56,144 nucleotides of DNA, taken from the IMG/VR virus record IMGVR_UViG_3300042197_002821, positions 1 through 56,144 of that record. One strand, written 5' to 3'. Below, in pieces: positions 12,613-21,229 of this stretch. The DNA is from a virus. The notes under the pieces were generated by a model. It had not been told where the DNA came from. It did not search any database and saw only the letters and a list, made by a program, of their open reading frames with translations. The position numbers and the translations under genes are program-made. Numbering within the stretch: position 1 is the stretch's first letter; every line of letters starts with the position of its first letter.

Positions 12613-13921
12613 GCCTTGGGAAGTAATCAAAGAACTGGAATCTGATAACAGCCGATTGGCCAAAGAAGCCATCTTGTTACGAGAAGCAGAAGCTGGCAAC
12701 AGTGAACTCTTCCAAGGACTGCGCCTGGCTCTCGACCCCATGATCACCTTTGGTCTCAAACAGATCCCAGAAAAGTCTGATGAAGATGGCCCTGGCATGT
12801 CTTGGGACAGTTTCTCTCTAGCAGTTACAGGATTCGTTAATCGACAGGTCACTGGCAACACAGCCAGAGATATGGTACAGACCATGATGAAGTCTGCTAC
12901 TCGCGACCAATGGCAGCATTGGTACCGAAGAATTTTGATCAAAGACATGCGGGCAGGGTTTGGAGATAAGAGCGTGAACAAAGCAGTGGCCAAGCGCTGG
13001 CCCGAATATATGGTGCCTATCTTCGGTTGTCAGCTGGCACACGACAGCAACAATCACGAATCAAAGACTGTGGGTAAAAAACGACTGGAAGTAAAATTAG
13101 ATGGCGTGCGTGTGATCACTATAGTCTATCCTGAAGGACGAGTAGATCAGTTCAGTCGCAATGGCAAAGAATTGGTAAACTTCGAGCATATCAAAAACCA
13201 GTTGGCCGAAAATGCCAGTACCTTTAGTGAACCTATGGTCCTCGATGGGGAAGTGATGAGCTCCAGCTTCCAGGATCTCATGCGTTCTGTGCATCGTAAA
13301 TATGATGTAGATGCCTCTGATGCTGTGCTCTATCTCTTCGACGCACTACCTCTTCGAGACTTCGAAACAGGGTATTGTGGAACGACCCAGAAAGATCGTT
13401 CGGCCTGGCTGAACGGGTGGTACGAAACTAAGTTGAAAAAATCTATGGCCAGTGTCAGCTGCCTAGATCATGCCATCGTAAATCTAGACACCGACGAAGG
13501 ACAGAATCTTTTTAGGATGTACAACAAGAGTGCTATAGAAAATGGATATGAGGGTCTGGTGCTTAAAGACCTTGATGCTCCCTACGAATGTAAAAGGACA
13601 ACGTCATGGTTGAAATTAAAACCGGTTATCGAAGTCACACTAGGAGTCGATGATGTGGAAGAAGGCACGGGACGTAATGTTGGACGACTGGGCGCCCTGG
13701 TTTGCTCCGGACAAGACGACGGGAAGCAAATTACCGTCAATGTTGGTAGTGGCTTCAGCGACAGTGATAGAGATCAGTTTTGGAGCAACCGTGATCTACT
13801 TGTTGGTCAACTTGTAGAAGTGAGAGCAGATGCTGTCACCCAAAATCAAGATGGATCATACAGCCTTAGATTTCCGAGGTTCCTACGCTTCCGAGGATTC
13901 GAAGTCGGTGAAAAGATCTAG
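12605..13921 (+). CDS. ATP-dependent DNA ligase
   Basis: A 438-residue ligase of the T4 gp30 type. The nucleotidyltransferase motifs are visible: motif I VKLDGVR with the adenylated lysine K164, motif III LDGEV (213-217), motif IV YEGLVLKD, and motif V WLKLKP. A helical DNA-binding segment occupies residues 1-135 and an OB-fold the last 90. It seals nicks during replication and repair. It is slightly shorter than T4 ligase (487). It shares an operon with the gene before it and with the D,D-carboxypeptidase gene after it. Confidence 0.93.
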   Translation: MNKPWEVIKELESDNSRLAKEAILLREAEAGNSELFQGLRLALDPMITFGLKQIPEKSDEDGPGMSWDSFSLAVTGFVNRQVTGNTARDMVQTMMKSATRDQWQHWYRRILIKDMRAGFGDKSVNKAVAKRWPEYMVPIFGCQLAHDSNNHESKTVGKKRLEVKLDGVRVITIVYPEGRVDQFSRNGKELVNFEHIKNQLAENASTFSEPMVLDGEVMSSSFQDLMRSVHRKYDVDASDAVLYLFDALPLRDFETGYCGTTQKDRSAWLNGWYETKLKKSMASVSCLDHAIVNLDTDEGQNLFRMYNKSAIENGYEGLVLKDLDAPYECKRTTSWLKLKPVIEVTLGVDDVEEGTGRNVGRLGALVCSGQDDGKQITVNVGSGFSDSDRDQFWSNRDLLVGQLVEVRADAVTQNQDGSYSLRFPRFLRFRGFEVGEKI

Positions 13922-13922
13922 A

Positions 13923-14744
13923 ATGAAGTATCTAGCTATCTCTCTGCTGTTCATCTCGGCCTCGGTCCAAGCTAAATTACCCAGCACGATGATCTACGAT
14001 CAAAGCAAAGACGACATCGTAGAATGCCGAGAATGCAACATACCGAGGTCCATAGCCAGTCTGACCAAAGTGATGACAGCCATAGTGGCCTTGGAACACA
14101 ACAGCGATCTCAGCCAACCAATCAAAGTTGGTGCAGGATCTAAGATCCCACCGGGCATCACGACCCGTGGGGATCTATTTGCTGCCATGCTGGTGCGCAG
14201 TGATAACAAAGCCGCAGAGATACTGGCCGAAGATTACCCCGGAGGAAGGAAAGCTTTCATCCGTGCCATGAATGCCAAAGCTCGATCCTTGGGCATGGAA
14301 TTCACTAAGTTCGTAGATCCCTCGGGACTCAGCGCAGGAAACATAGCTAAAATCGGAGAATTGATCATCTTAGTCAAAGTAGCTGCTCTACAACCTATCA
14401 TCGCAGATACCAGTGTCTTATCTCAAGTAGAGGTCAAGAATAAAAAGTATAAGGTGCTGTTAGATAACACCAATAAGATGCTGATCGCAGACTTCGACGA
14501 AATCAAATTTTCCAAGACGGGATTTACCAGTGCCGCAGGTTGGAACGTAGCCATGATCCTGGAACGAGACGGACGGAGATTCGTGGTCATCGTCATGGGT
14601 GCCCGAGATAAAGTAGAAAGATACAACCTAGCCAAATCCATGATACATCGACACTTCGCAGAAATCGAATACGAGATACAACAAGAGATAGAAAAGGAAA
14701 AAAATAAATCCGTTTGGGAAAAGATCTTAGATTGGTTCAGATGA
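13923..14744 (+). CDS. Exported D,D-carboxypeptidase-like penicillin-binding enzyme
   Basis: A 273-residue exported protein of the S11 (DacA/PbpG) family. A signal peptide covers residues 1-17 (ends SVQA). The three active-site motifs are present: S46-x-x-K49 (SLTK), SDN (93-95) and KTG (198-200). These enzymes act in the periplasm, removing the last D-alanine or cutting peptidoglycan cross-links. A C-terminal helix (KSVWEKILDWFR) looks amphipathic and could hold it at the membrane, as in DacA. The start at 13923 is chosen for the signal peptide. Such an enzyme is uncommon in phages; it may remodel the wall before lysis. Confidence 0.87.
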   Translation: MKYLAISLLFISASVQAKLPSTMIYDQSKDDIVECRECNIPRSIASLTKVMTAIVALEHNSDLSQPIKVGAGSKIPPGITTRGDLFAAMLVRSDNKAAEILAEDYPGGRKAFIRAMNAKARSLGMEFTKFVDPSGLSAGNIAKIGELIILVKVAALQPIIADTSVLSQVEVKNKKYKVLLDNTNKMLIADFDEIKFSKTGFTSAAGWNVAMILERDGRRFVVIVMGARDKVERYNLAKSMIHRHFAEIEYEIQQEIEKEKNKSVWEKILDWFR

Positions 14745-15025
14745 CACATAAGATCGTCAACGGCCGCATAGAAGAAACGAGGACTATCACCGTACATGAG
14801 TTTAGGCTAGGAGACGTCGAAGATCCAGATCTCTATGCCGCAGAACCGTTGCTAAAATGGCAGGAAAGCGAAAAAGGAAAATGGGTCATGGAGAACGCTG
14901 TGGAAACTCCCAGTTGGCATAGGATGATCGATCATGCATCTATGGGCTATCAATATTGTATACGTGCCAAACTACAAGGCCCCGCCCTGACCTTTTACCT
15001 GCTCAAATGGGGCGACACTGCTTGA
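14741..15025 (+). CDS. Hypothetical 94-residue protein
   Basis: Starts at 14741 within the stop of the previous gene (ATGA). The C-terminal half (YQYCIRAKLQGPALTFYLLKW) is beta-like and hydrophobic; the N-terminal half is acidic. No family is recognised. Its end lies next to the promoter of the second phosphoesterase. Confidence 0.7.
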   Translation: MTHKIVNGRIEETRTITVHEFRLGDVEDPDLYAAEPLLKWQESEKGKWVMENAVETPSWHRMIDHASMGYQYCIRAKLQGPALTFYLLKWGDTA

Positions 15026-15050
15026 CATCCAAGCAATAAACCAGTACAAT
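15022..15050 (+). promoter_or_regulatory. Sigma70-type promoter, leaderless geometry
   Basis: TTGACA (15022-15027), 17-base spacer, TACAAT (15045-15050). The ATG at 15057 follows after exactly six bases and no ribosome site is present. Confidence 0.82.
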
Positions 15051-15056
15051 AATCAG

Positions 15057-15866
15057 ATGAAGATACAGATAGTTTCAGACCTACACCTAGAGTTTTCGGA
15101 CGTAAACATCAAGAATCAGGGAGACACTGATGTCTTAATCTTGGCTGGAGATGTCCTAGTAGCGGACAAATTATTTCGTCACAACAGCGAAACTGGGCAG
15201 AAGTTCCGTGATTTCCTGAGCCGAGTCAGCTTCCAATTTCCCCACGTGGTCTATGTCGCTGGCAATCACGAATTCTACGGAGGCGGACATTTCTACGGGA
15301 CCGTGGATGCTCTGAGATCATGGTGTGCTAATAACTACGGCAATGTCTATTTCTTAGAAGATGAAACCAAACTCATCGACGATGTCATGTTCGTGGGCGG
15401 CACTCTTTGGACCGACATGAACAAAGGAGATCCATTGACCGTCATGCACTGCAATGATCGTATGAACGATTACAGGGCTATCAAAAACGATCGCAAGGGC
15501 TATACCGCGATACGTCCCATAGATACCGTAGAAAGACACGAGCGCACCAAGCAATATTTCCGTATAGTCATCGACGGTGCCGCAGAAGATCAAAAGATCG
15601 TCGTGGTAGGGCATCATACACCCAGCCATACCAGCATCGCCGAACACTATCGAGACGAGCACCTAATGAATGGTGCTTATCACAATCGATTAGAAGATTT
15701 CATCCTAGATCGCCCCAAGATCAAGCTCTGGGTGCATGGTCATACTCACTGGGCTTTCGACTACATGATCGGAGACACTAGGGTAGTCTGCAATCCTCGC
15801 GGCTACGACAGCGACAAATTCAAAGAGAACACCGGTTGGGATCCCGCGAAGGTCTTCGAAGTATGA
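15057..15866 (+). CDS. Second calcineurin-like metallophosphoesterase
   Basis: A 269-residue enzyme with SDLHLEF (7-13), GDVL (about 31), GNHEFYGG (about 71), VGHHTPSH (about 183) and HGHTHW (about 223), the complete metal-binding set. It differs from the 202-residue enzyme at 3736 in length and spacing, so it is not a recent duplicate. Its own promoter should give a leaderless message. Five genes follow it with overlaps, ending in clpP. The substrate is unknown. Confidence 0.88.
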   Translation: MKIQIVSDLHLEFSDVNIKNQGDTDVLILAGDVLVADKLFRHNSETGQKFRDFLSRVSFQFPHVVYVAGNHEFYGGGHFYGTVDALRSWCANNYGNVYFLEDETKLIDDVMFVGGTLWTDMNKGDPLTVMHCNDRMNDYRAIKNDRKGYTAIRPIDTVERHERTKQYFRIVIDGAAEDQKIVVVGHHTPSHTSIAEHYRDEHLMNGAYHNRLEDFILDRPKIKLWVHGHTHWAFDYMIGDTRVVCNPRGYDSDKFKENTGWDPAKVFEV

Positions 15867-16183
15867 ACAAAAAAGAGCTGTTCGAACAGATCAAGGGTAT
15901 TAGGCATATAGTGATAAACACTGATTGGGGCGGTTTCGGACTGTCTGACGAAGCTTGGGACCGCTATAAATCTATGGCAGGTATAGACGATGAAGATTTC
16001 AGTCAGTACGACATCCCCAGAGATGACGCCTATTTGGTACAGATCGTGAGAGAAATGGGCGAAGACGCTAACAGCGAATATGCCAAGTTAAAGATCGTGG
16101 AAATCCCCGGAGATGTAGATTGGCAGATCGGCGAATACGATGGTCGCGAGTGGGTCGCTGAAAAACACAGGAGGTGGGACTAA
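15863..16183 (+). CDS. Hypothetical 106-residue protein
   Basis: Starts at 15863 overlapping the previous stop (ATGA). Acidic, mixed alpha/beta, with a segment SDEAWDRYKSMAG resembling one in the next protein (KAWEKYKMLAG), so the two may share a small helical module. No known family. Part of the phosphoesterase-clpP operon. Confidence 0.72.
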   Translation: MNKKELFEQIKGIRHIVINTDWGGFGLSDEAWDRYKSMAGIDDEDFSQYDIPRDDAYLVQIVREMGEDANSEYAKLKIVEIPGDVDWQIGEYDGREWVAEKHRRWD

Positions 16184-16605
16184 TGAAGATAGGTCTGAGT
16201 CTTAGCCGATGCGTTCTTGATATCTACGAAGGCAAAATTGATACACAGGACATCTTAGTAGTTATAGCCCGAACAGATTTCGATCCGGAAAATGATCAGC
16301 AATGGTCGAACATCTGGAATGGTTATCGCAGCCGATCTGGTTGGAGCAATCCAGAATGGTACGGCATACCCGACGAAGATGAACCCAAGGTTCGGAATAT
16401 CTGCGTGGGCCTAAAAAAAGACGGAAAGTTACACCAACCTCGCCAGTTTGGTGCCCATCCACCGCGATTAAGTTATGCTTGGCTAGATACATTTGCTCCA
16501 CGAGAGGAAATCGCAAAAAACCCTGCTACGGTCAAGGCCTGGGAAAAATATAAAATGCTGGCCGGGTTGTCTACAGATATTAAAACAGTAAAGGATGATT
16601 TTTAA
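16183..16605 (+). CDS. Hypothetical 140-residue protein
   Basis: Start 16183 is chosen for the GGAGG ribosome site; it overlaps the previous stop. The protein is rich in Trp, Tyr and Pro with a C-terminal helix (KAWEKYKMLAG). No catalytic motif is recognised. Confidence 0.72.
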   Translation: MKIGLSLSRCVLDIYEGKIDTQDILVVIARTDFDPENDQQWSNIWNGYRSRSGWSNPEWYGIPDEDEPKVRNICVGLKKDGKLHQPRQFGAHPPRLSYAWLDTFAPREEIAKNPATVKAWEKYKMLAGLSTDIKTVKDDF

Positions 16606-16958
16606 TGATCGATGCACTATCCTCCAAAGGAAAATACACCTACATACATGGCGGGCATCTCGGTTCTAGACCTAATATCAGCCCTGGTTCTTCGGGTGCG
16701 GGCATGCTTAGATACAATCCTAACACCTGCCAGATCGAAGTCAATGATGGAAATATCTGGATGAAATTTCCTGATTCTACGCCGGTCGTGGGGCTCACTG
16801 ACGAGGCCGAGGCTGCCATAGATTGGGCCGTTAAAAAGATGCGCGAGGAACAGCGCACAGAAGAGTTCTGCCAGCGATATCCGGCACTGAAAAAAGCCAA
16901 GGATAACTACGAATTAATCCTAAACATCATAAAGGACGAAAATGAAAACCAGATTTGA
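16605..16958 (+). CDS. Hypothetical 117-residue protein
   Basis: Its N-terminal half is Gly/Ser-rich (HGGHLGSRPNISPGSSGAGM) followed by a helical C-terminal half. The Gly/Ser part with MLRYNPNTCQIEVND resembles short segments of phage structural proteins. Function unknown. The ATG overlaps the previous stop. Confidence 0.7.
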   Translation: MIDALSSKGKYTYIHGGHLGSRPNISPGSSGAGMLRYNPNTCQIEVNDGNIWMKFPDSTPVVGLTDEAEAAIDWAVKKMREEQRTEEFCQRYPALKKAKDNYELILNIIKDENENQI

Positions 16959-17169
16959 GGAAGTCTGTAAAGTGACCTGTGAGGACAACGATCGAGTCGT
17001 AGACGCAGATGTACTAGATTTCAGAGAAGAAAAGATGCTGATCGTCAGTTTAAATAAAAGCATCAAATTAACCATGCCATGGAACGGAAAGATCTACGAA
17101 GGCAAGCTCGCAGGTAAAAGTTTCGTTTCACAGGGGCCAAAAGGATACACTTACAAGGAAGGTAGATAA
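16942..17169 (+). CDS. Hypothetical 75-residue protein upstream of clpP
   Basis: A small beta-rich protein (begins [10 protein letters not shown]) that looks like a compact barrel. It overlaps both neighbours and directly precedes clpP. It could be an adaptor or specificity factor for the protease, but only position suggests this. Confidence 0.7.
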   Translation: MKTRFEEVCKVTCEDNDRVVDADVLDFREEKMLIVSLNKSIKLTMPWNGKIYEGKLAGKSFVSQGPKGYTYKEGR

Positions 17170-17762
17170 TGCCAAATCTAGTACCAGTAGTAGTAGAATC
17201 AACCAACAAAGGCGAACGTGCCTACGATATCTATTCGAGGCTGTTAAAAGATCGGGTAGTCATGCTAGACGGTGCCGTAGAAGAACACAGCGCCAGCTTA
17301 TTGGTCAGCCAATTATTGTTCTTAGAATCAGAAAGCTCTGAAAAAGATATCTATCTTTACATCAACAGTCCCGGGGGTATCATAACCTCAGGCATGGCCA
17401 TCTACGACACCATGCAGTTTATTGGACCAGATGTCTGCACCATCGTCATGGGACAGGCCTGTTCTATGGGCAGTTTCCTAGCACAGGCTGGAGCCCCTGG
17501 GAAACGTTGGATGTTGCCCAATGCCAGGCACATGATACACCAACCCAGTGGAGGTGCTCGAGGTATGGCCTCTGACATCGAAATCAGCTACAACGAGATC
17601 ATGTTTTGGAAACGTCGACTCACTGAGCTATATGTCAAACACAACACCGCGGGCAAGACCTATGGGGATTTCGAGAGAGATATGGATCGAGATACCTTCA
17701 TGAGCGCAGACGCTGCTCTAGCCTATGGTCTGGTAGACAAAATCATCGAACGGAGAGAATAA
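17169..17762 (+). CDS. clpP: ClpP protease subunit
   Basis: A 197-residue S14 peptidase of normal ClpP length. The N-terminal block [17 protein letters not shown], the INSPGG loop, catalytic Ser99 (GQACSMGS), His124 (MIHQPSGG) and the Asp in [17 protein letters not shown] are all present. ClpP forms a tetradecameric chamber that needs an AAA+ unfoldase. This window also has a ClpA-type unfoldase with an IGF loop (45686), so a full phage Clp protease is possible. The start overlaps the previous stop; the next gene overlaps its own stop. Confidence 0.94.
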   Translation: MPNLVPVVVESTNKGERAYDIYSRLLKDRVVMLDGAVEEHSASLLVSQLLFLESESSEKDIYLYINSPGGIITSGMAIYDTMQFIGPDVCTIVMGQACSMGSFLAQAGAPGKRWMLPNARHMIHQPSGGARGMASDIEISYNEIMFWKRRLTELYVKHNTAGKTYGDFERDMDRDTFMSADAALAYGLVDKIIERRE

Positions 17763-18088
17763 TGGAAAACATAGATCAGATCAAAGAAGTCAGCGACCTA
17801 GTCGACTTTAAAGGAGATTGGTACAAGACCGCCAACGAAGAAGAACGAAAGATGTTCCGAGAGTGGTTGCTAGGAGTGCTGAAGATGCATTCTCCAGTAT
17901 CAGTTTCGTTTACCAAAGCAGATGGTGCTATCAGAGATATGAACTGCACTCTCAAAGAAGACATCGCACCAAAAGTAGAAAATCCAAAAATTTCGGATAC
18001 TCTATGCACGGTTTGGGACACAGACCTTTCTGCTTGGCGTAGTTTTAAGTTTGAGAATATTAGGTCTATAAATTTTACCATAGGATGA
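17762..18088 (+). CDS. SH3-like small domain protein
   Basis: A 108-residue protein. Residues 40-108 (VSVSFTKADGAIRDMNCTLK, then TLCTVWDTDLSAWRSFKFE) resemble the DUF2693 / SH3-barrel family common in phage genomes. Those proteins are small beta barrels of unknown role. It starts on the clpP stop codon, so the two are coupled. Confidence 0.75.
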   Translation: MENIDQIKEVSDLVDFKGDWYKTANEEERKMFREWLLGVLKMHSPVSVSFTKADGAIRDMNCTLKEDIAPKVENPKISDTLCTVWDTDLSAWRSFKFENIRSINFTIG

Positions 18089-18363
18089 AACCAGAATTTC
18101 GGGTAGATCGTCGAGGACAGTACTGGACCGTTGAGATATTTTATCTAGATCCCGACGAAGGATCTCTGCTCTACGGGTTCGAAGAACCCTTCAACGAAGC
18201 CACTTATCAGAGCATACAGAAATGGTGTCACGATAATTTCAAGACTTGGCTCTACCCAAAACGAGTCCGCAGGATGAGCTTCATGCAGTTCTACTTCGCG
18301 TCCAAACGTGATTTGGACTGGTTTATACTGCACTGGAGCGGGGTTGACATCTCGGCTTTTTGA
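18085..18363 (+). CDS. Hypothetical 92-residue protein
   Basis: An aromatic-rich protein (begins MKPEFRVDRR) with a beta N-terminus and a C-terminal helix. It overlaps the previous gene by four bases. The promoter for the next gene lies within its last codons. No family recognised. Confidence 0.7.
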   Translation: MKPEFRVDRRGQYWTVEIFYLDPDEGSLLYGFEEPFNEATYQSIQKWCHDNFKTWLYPKRVRRMSFMQFYFASKRDLDWFILHWSGVDISAF

Positions 18364-18372
18364 GCATATAAT
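18344..18372 (+). promoter_or_regulatory. Consensus sigma70 promoter
   Basis: TTGACA (18344-18349), 17-base spacer, TATAAT (18367-18372): a perfect match. Predicted start 18379, AGGAG ribosome site, ATG 18401. Confidence 0.92.
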
Positions 18373-18400
18373 TATAATATACAGTTAACTAGGAGCAGAA

Positions 18401-19573
18401 ATGGCTACGAAAACTAAACGGCGGATCCAAAATCATGCGATAAAGAAAGCCAAAGATACCGCGCCTAATTGGACGGGCTGCGAAACTTGGAGCGATGATC
18501 AGTTCCATAAATTCTTTAAAGATTCTATGGACTATTACAGATTAGAAAAATCGGCCAAAGATCTCAAACCCGAAGTTCTGCGTTGGATGAGCGACAATGA
18601 CTATACCAACGAACAGATAAAGGGTTTCAAAGATACCAAAGACAACCGCTGTTCTAGTACCGTAGGATCCATCGCTGCCAATCTCAATCGGGGAATGACT
18701 GCTCAACGAGATGGGTTCAATCAAGGACGAGATACCAGCGAATGGCTAAAGAAAGAAATCGCTGGCATCCTCGAAGCTGGTAAAGACGACTTCGAACCCG
18801 AACCCGACACTGAAAAGACTGTGTCAGCTCCCGTGATATCCATCCAAGATAGGATGAAAGAAGCGGCAGCACGTATGGTCGAGGACATCGAAGATGCCTT
18901 AGAAAACTTCCGCAGTGATCCAGAAGCGTTTGATCCAAAACAGTTTAAGGTTCTTAATCTCCTCAAGGGCAAACAGGCCAAAGCCGCACATTCAAGGATC
19001 ATCAAGGGATTCTACGAGTTTGAGCTGGCCGAATTAGAAGAACTAGCATCAGGAGGCGCAGACGAACAGCTTAAGGAAGGTTACAGCCATCTTCCAAGGA
19101 AGCATGTCAAAAAGCTGATCGAGTTTTATAAAGAGATCGAATCTGCCTGCGATATGTTGGCCCAAGAGCAGAAAGTCAATCGTAAACCCAGGGCTAAGAA
19201 AGCACAGCCTAAAGAAAAGGTAGTGGCTAAGATCAAATATCTTAAAACGCACGAACCTCTGAAACTGGTATCCATCAATCCCACAGATATCATCGGTGCC
19301 AAGGAACTTTGGATCTATAATGTCAAGACGAGAAAATTAGGCAAGTATGTATCCGCTGAATATCAAGAGCTAGGTGTCAAGGGCGCATCGATCATCAACT
19401 TCGATGGGAATCGTAGCACACAGAAAACCCTTAGGAAGCCCGAGGAAAAGATCAAAGAGTTCAAGGCCGCAGGTAAAGTACAACTCAGGAAGTTCTTGGA
19501 AGATATCAATTCAGTAGAGTCAAAGATGAACGGCAGATTAAATGAACAGACAATCTTGCTAAAGGTCCAATAA
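18401..19573 (+). CDS. Large basic helical protein of unknown function
   Basis: A 390-residue protein read from a perfect sigma70 promoter, so probably made early and in quantity. The N-terminus is basic (KTKRRIQNHAIKKAK) and is followed by WTGCETWSDDQFHKF, then long charged helices. A Lys-rich linker (about residues 262-282) joins a C-terminal beta domain containing KTRKLGKYVSAEYQELGVKG. Nucleic-acid binding is likely from composition. No named family is recognised. Confidence 0.82.
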   Translation: MATKTKRRIQNHAIKKAKDTAPNWTGCETWSDDQFHKFFKDSMDYYRLEKSAKDLKPEVLRWMSDNDYTNEQIKGFKDTKDNRCSSTVGSIAANLNRGMTAQRDGFNQGRDTSEWLKKEIAGILEAGKDDFEPEPDTEKTVSAPVISIQDRMKEAAARMVEDIEDALENFRSDPEAFDPKQFKVLNLLKGKQAKAAHSRIIKGFYEFELAELEELASGGADEQLKEGYSHLPRKHVKKLIEFYKEIESACDMLAQEQKVNRKPRAKKAQPKEKVVAKIKYLKTHEPLKLVSINPTDIIGAKELWIYNVKTRKLGKYVSAEYQELGVKGASIINFDGNRSTQKTLRKPEEKIKEFKAAGKVQLRKFLEDINSVESKMNGRLNEQTILLKVQ

Positions 19574-19576
19574 ATA
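19569..19576 (+). promoter_or_regulatory. Possible late promoter (AATAAATA)
   Basis: AATAAATA covers the stop codon of the previous gene and lies seven bases before the ATG at 19584. It fits the late box pattern but includes the stop codon, so chance is possible. Confidence 0.4.
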
Positions 19577-19583
19577 TGTTGCT

Positions 19584-19892
19584 ATGGACCAAAAAGATCT
19601 CGACCAAATCCAGTACCAGGCCAAATTATGGAACCTATACAGCATAGGTTCCCCTCTGTTGCTGATCCTGTTCGTTGTGGTTTTACATATTTTTGATGCC
19701 CTGCATTATAATTTCTTGTTTTGGGTCTCTATCGGTGTGTTCGGAATAAGTTCAATAGTATGGTGGATCTGGGCTGTAGTTACTATCATGAAACTAACCG
19801 AGACCTTAAAAAAAGCCGACGAAAATTTCGTGATCATTCTAGAAGAAATAAAAAAGATAAAGATCAACAATGCTGGTAGCGGGCAACGGTGA
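19584..19892 (+). CDS. Two-helix membrane protein
   Basis: A 102-residue protein with two membrane segments (about 23-42 and 47-70) and a charged cytoplasmic C-terminal helix (EEIKKIKIN). No ribosome site precedes it, so it may be leaderless from the late box just upstream. It could be a holin-like or envelope-modifying protein; the sequence does not decide. Confidence 0.72.
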   Translation: MDQKDLDQIQYQAKLWNLYSIGSPLLLILFVVVLHIFDALHYNFLFWVSIGVFGISSIVWWIWAVVTIMKLTETLKKADENFVIILEEIKKIKINNAGSGQR

Positions 19893-20427
19893 AAGCCGGC
19901 GAGGTTTAGATCTACCTTTCAACACGATCGGCTGTAATGCTGTGTTCAGAGATCACAGTCTAAGCGACTTCGTCTGTATAGATCCGACGATCCTAGACGA
20001 ATGCTTAAAATCTCCTAACACCGCTCAGTCTATGATCCACACCAAAAAAGAATGGATCCGGTTTTTCAAAGACTCGAGGTTAGCACCTTTACCCGAAGTA
20101 CAGAATCAAGATCCAAAAGCACATAGTCGATTTTGGAGTTCTGGTTGTTATGCTTTACTGATAGCCGCTACCGTATCCAAAAAAATAGACGTCGTTGGCT
20201 TTGATCTCTATTCGGGCAACATCTACAAAGACACGCAGGGTTATTCTCCGTCTACATTAGATCCACCGAATCCACAGGCATGGATATATCAGATATCTAC
20301 GATCATCAAGGACAACGAAGATAAGTACTTTACGTTCTATAATCGATCAGATTGGATCATTCCGGAAAGTTGGAAATTGGCAAATGTTTTTTTCGAATCT
20401 CTTGATGTTTTCAACGGTCGACGCTAG
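19870..20427 (+). CDS. Sialyltransferase-like (GT29/GT42-type) protein
   Basis: A 185-residue protein. The N-terminal VAGNGESRRGLDL..GCNAVFRDH pattern and the central WSSGCYALLIAA...VDVVGFDLYSG-like block resemble the two nucleotide-sugar motifs of sialyltransferase-type folds (GT29, GT42, DUF115). It may add a sugar to the host envelope or to virion proteins. It overlaps the previous gene by 23 bases. Two more sugar-transfer-like genes lie at 21229 and 21879. The family call is tentative. Confidence 0.55.
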   Translation: MLVAGNGESRRGLDLPFNTIGCNAVFRDHSLSDFVCIDPTILDECLKSPNTAQSMIHTKKEWIRFFKDSRLAPLPEVQNQDPKAHSRFWSSGCYALLIAATVSKKIDVVGFDLYSGNIYKDTQGYSPSTLDPPNPQAWIYQISTIIKDNEDKYFTFYNRSDWIIPESWKLANVFFESLDVFNGRR

Positions 20428-20516
20428 AATAATGTTAGTGGACTCCCATGGCATTCATCCCACTTTAAATATTCTGCATGTCATCAAACTTGCTCATTTA
20501 TTAAAGGAGACTAGAG

Positions 20517-21041
20517 ATGGCAAATTACGTATCAACAAAAACATATGGCAATGACCGAGGTCTTTCATGCTGCTTCCGTCAATGGCGTAGCACTCACAGT
20601 CATTGCAGCCTATTGCATGGTTATAGCATTGGCATTCGTCTTGTATTTGAGTCTACTACCCTTGATGATCGCAATTGGGTTATGGACTTCGGTGGATTAA
20701 AGGCATTCAAAGACTGGAGCGAATGGCAGTTTGATCACACCTTTATAGTTGCAGAAGATGATCCTCATTTAGGAATGTTTAAAAACATGGCGGCATTAGG
20801 TCTACAAGACCAAGGCGGCGTCTGCGATCTGCGAATCGTAGAAGCCGTGGGCTGTGAAAAATTCGCAGAACTGGCGTATCGAACGATGGCTGAAATCCTA
20901 GAAGCTTATCAACAAGGCAGAGGTTGGACACATCCGGACGGTCGTGTGTTCGAAGCACGTTACCCTGTAGGACAAGGTGTGAGACTGCGTTCAGCAGAAG
21001 TGTTCGAGCACGAAGGTAACTCCGCGATCTACGAAGCATGA
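20517..21041 (+). CDS. queD: QueD-like 6-pyruvoyl/6-carboxy-tetrahydropterin synthase
   Basis: A 174-residue T-fold enzyme. The zinc-binding THSHCSLLHGY block near residues 26-36, the MDFGGLK strand, the FDHTFIV segment and the late E-V-F-E-H end are as in QueD-like proteins of T4-like marine phages. QueD turns dihydroneopterin triphosphate into the precursor of 7-deazaguanines, used for queuosine in tRNA or for DNA modification. No other pathway gene (QueC, QueE, FolE, DpdA) is seen in the window, so its end product is unknown. An AAGGAG site sets the start. Confidence 0.82.
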   Translation: MANYVSTKTYGNDRGLSCCFRQWRSTHSHCSLLHGYSIGIRLVFESTTLDDRNWVMDFGGLKAFKDWSEWQFDHTFIVAEDDPHLGMFKNMAALGLQDQGGVCDLRIVEAVGCEKFAELAYRTMAEILEAYQQGRGWTHPDGRVFEARYPVGQGVRLRSAEVFEHEGNSAIYEA

Positions 21042-21229
21042 ACAGTCTAGAAAAGATATGGGCACGGGCCACAGGGCACCTTATGGGGCACACAGACGAC
21101 GATCGTCCGGATGTGCCCATCCTCACTGTTCGAGAAGCCCGGGTGGCTTTGTTCCTAAAAACTTTCTGGGTGGTCATACATGTCGTTACCTGTTTCTTCA
21201 TCATCGCTAATGTAATCAGGCACTGGTAA
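21038..21229 (+). CDS. Small single-pass membrane protein
   Basis: A 63-residue protein with a hydrophilic N-terminus and one membrane segment (about residues 38-59, FLKTFWVVIHVVTCFFIIAN). It overlaps both neighbours by a few bases. No family recognised. Confidence 0.7.
   Translation: MNSLEKIWARATGHLMGHTDDDRPDVPILTVREARVALFLKTFWVVIHVVTCFFIIANVIRHW

Noticed and set aside
13830-13922. N-terminal extension of the D,D-carboxypeptidase frame
   Set aside because: It lies inside the ligase gene and would bury the signal peptide that begins at 13923.
17818-18042. 74-codon plus-strand frame inside the gene after clpP
   Set aside because: It is an out-of-frame shadow of the SH3-like gene with Arg/Ser-rich composition.
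20432-20554. 40-codon frame overlapping the queD start
   Set aside because: No ribosome site, overlaps queD's well-supported ribosome site and start, and shows no recognisable features.
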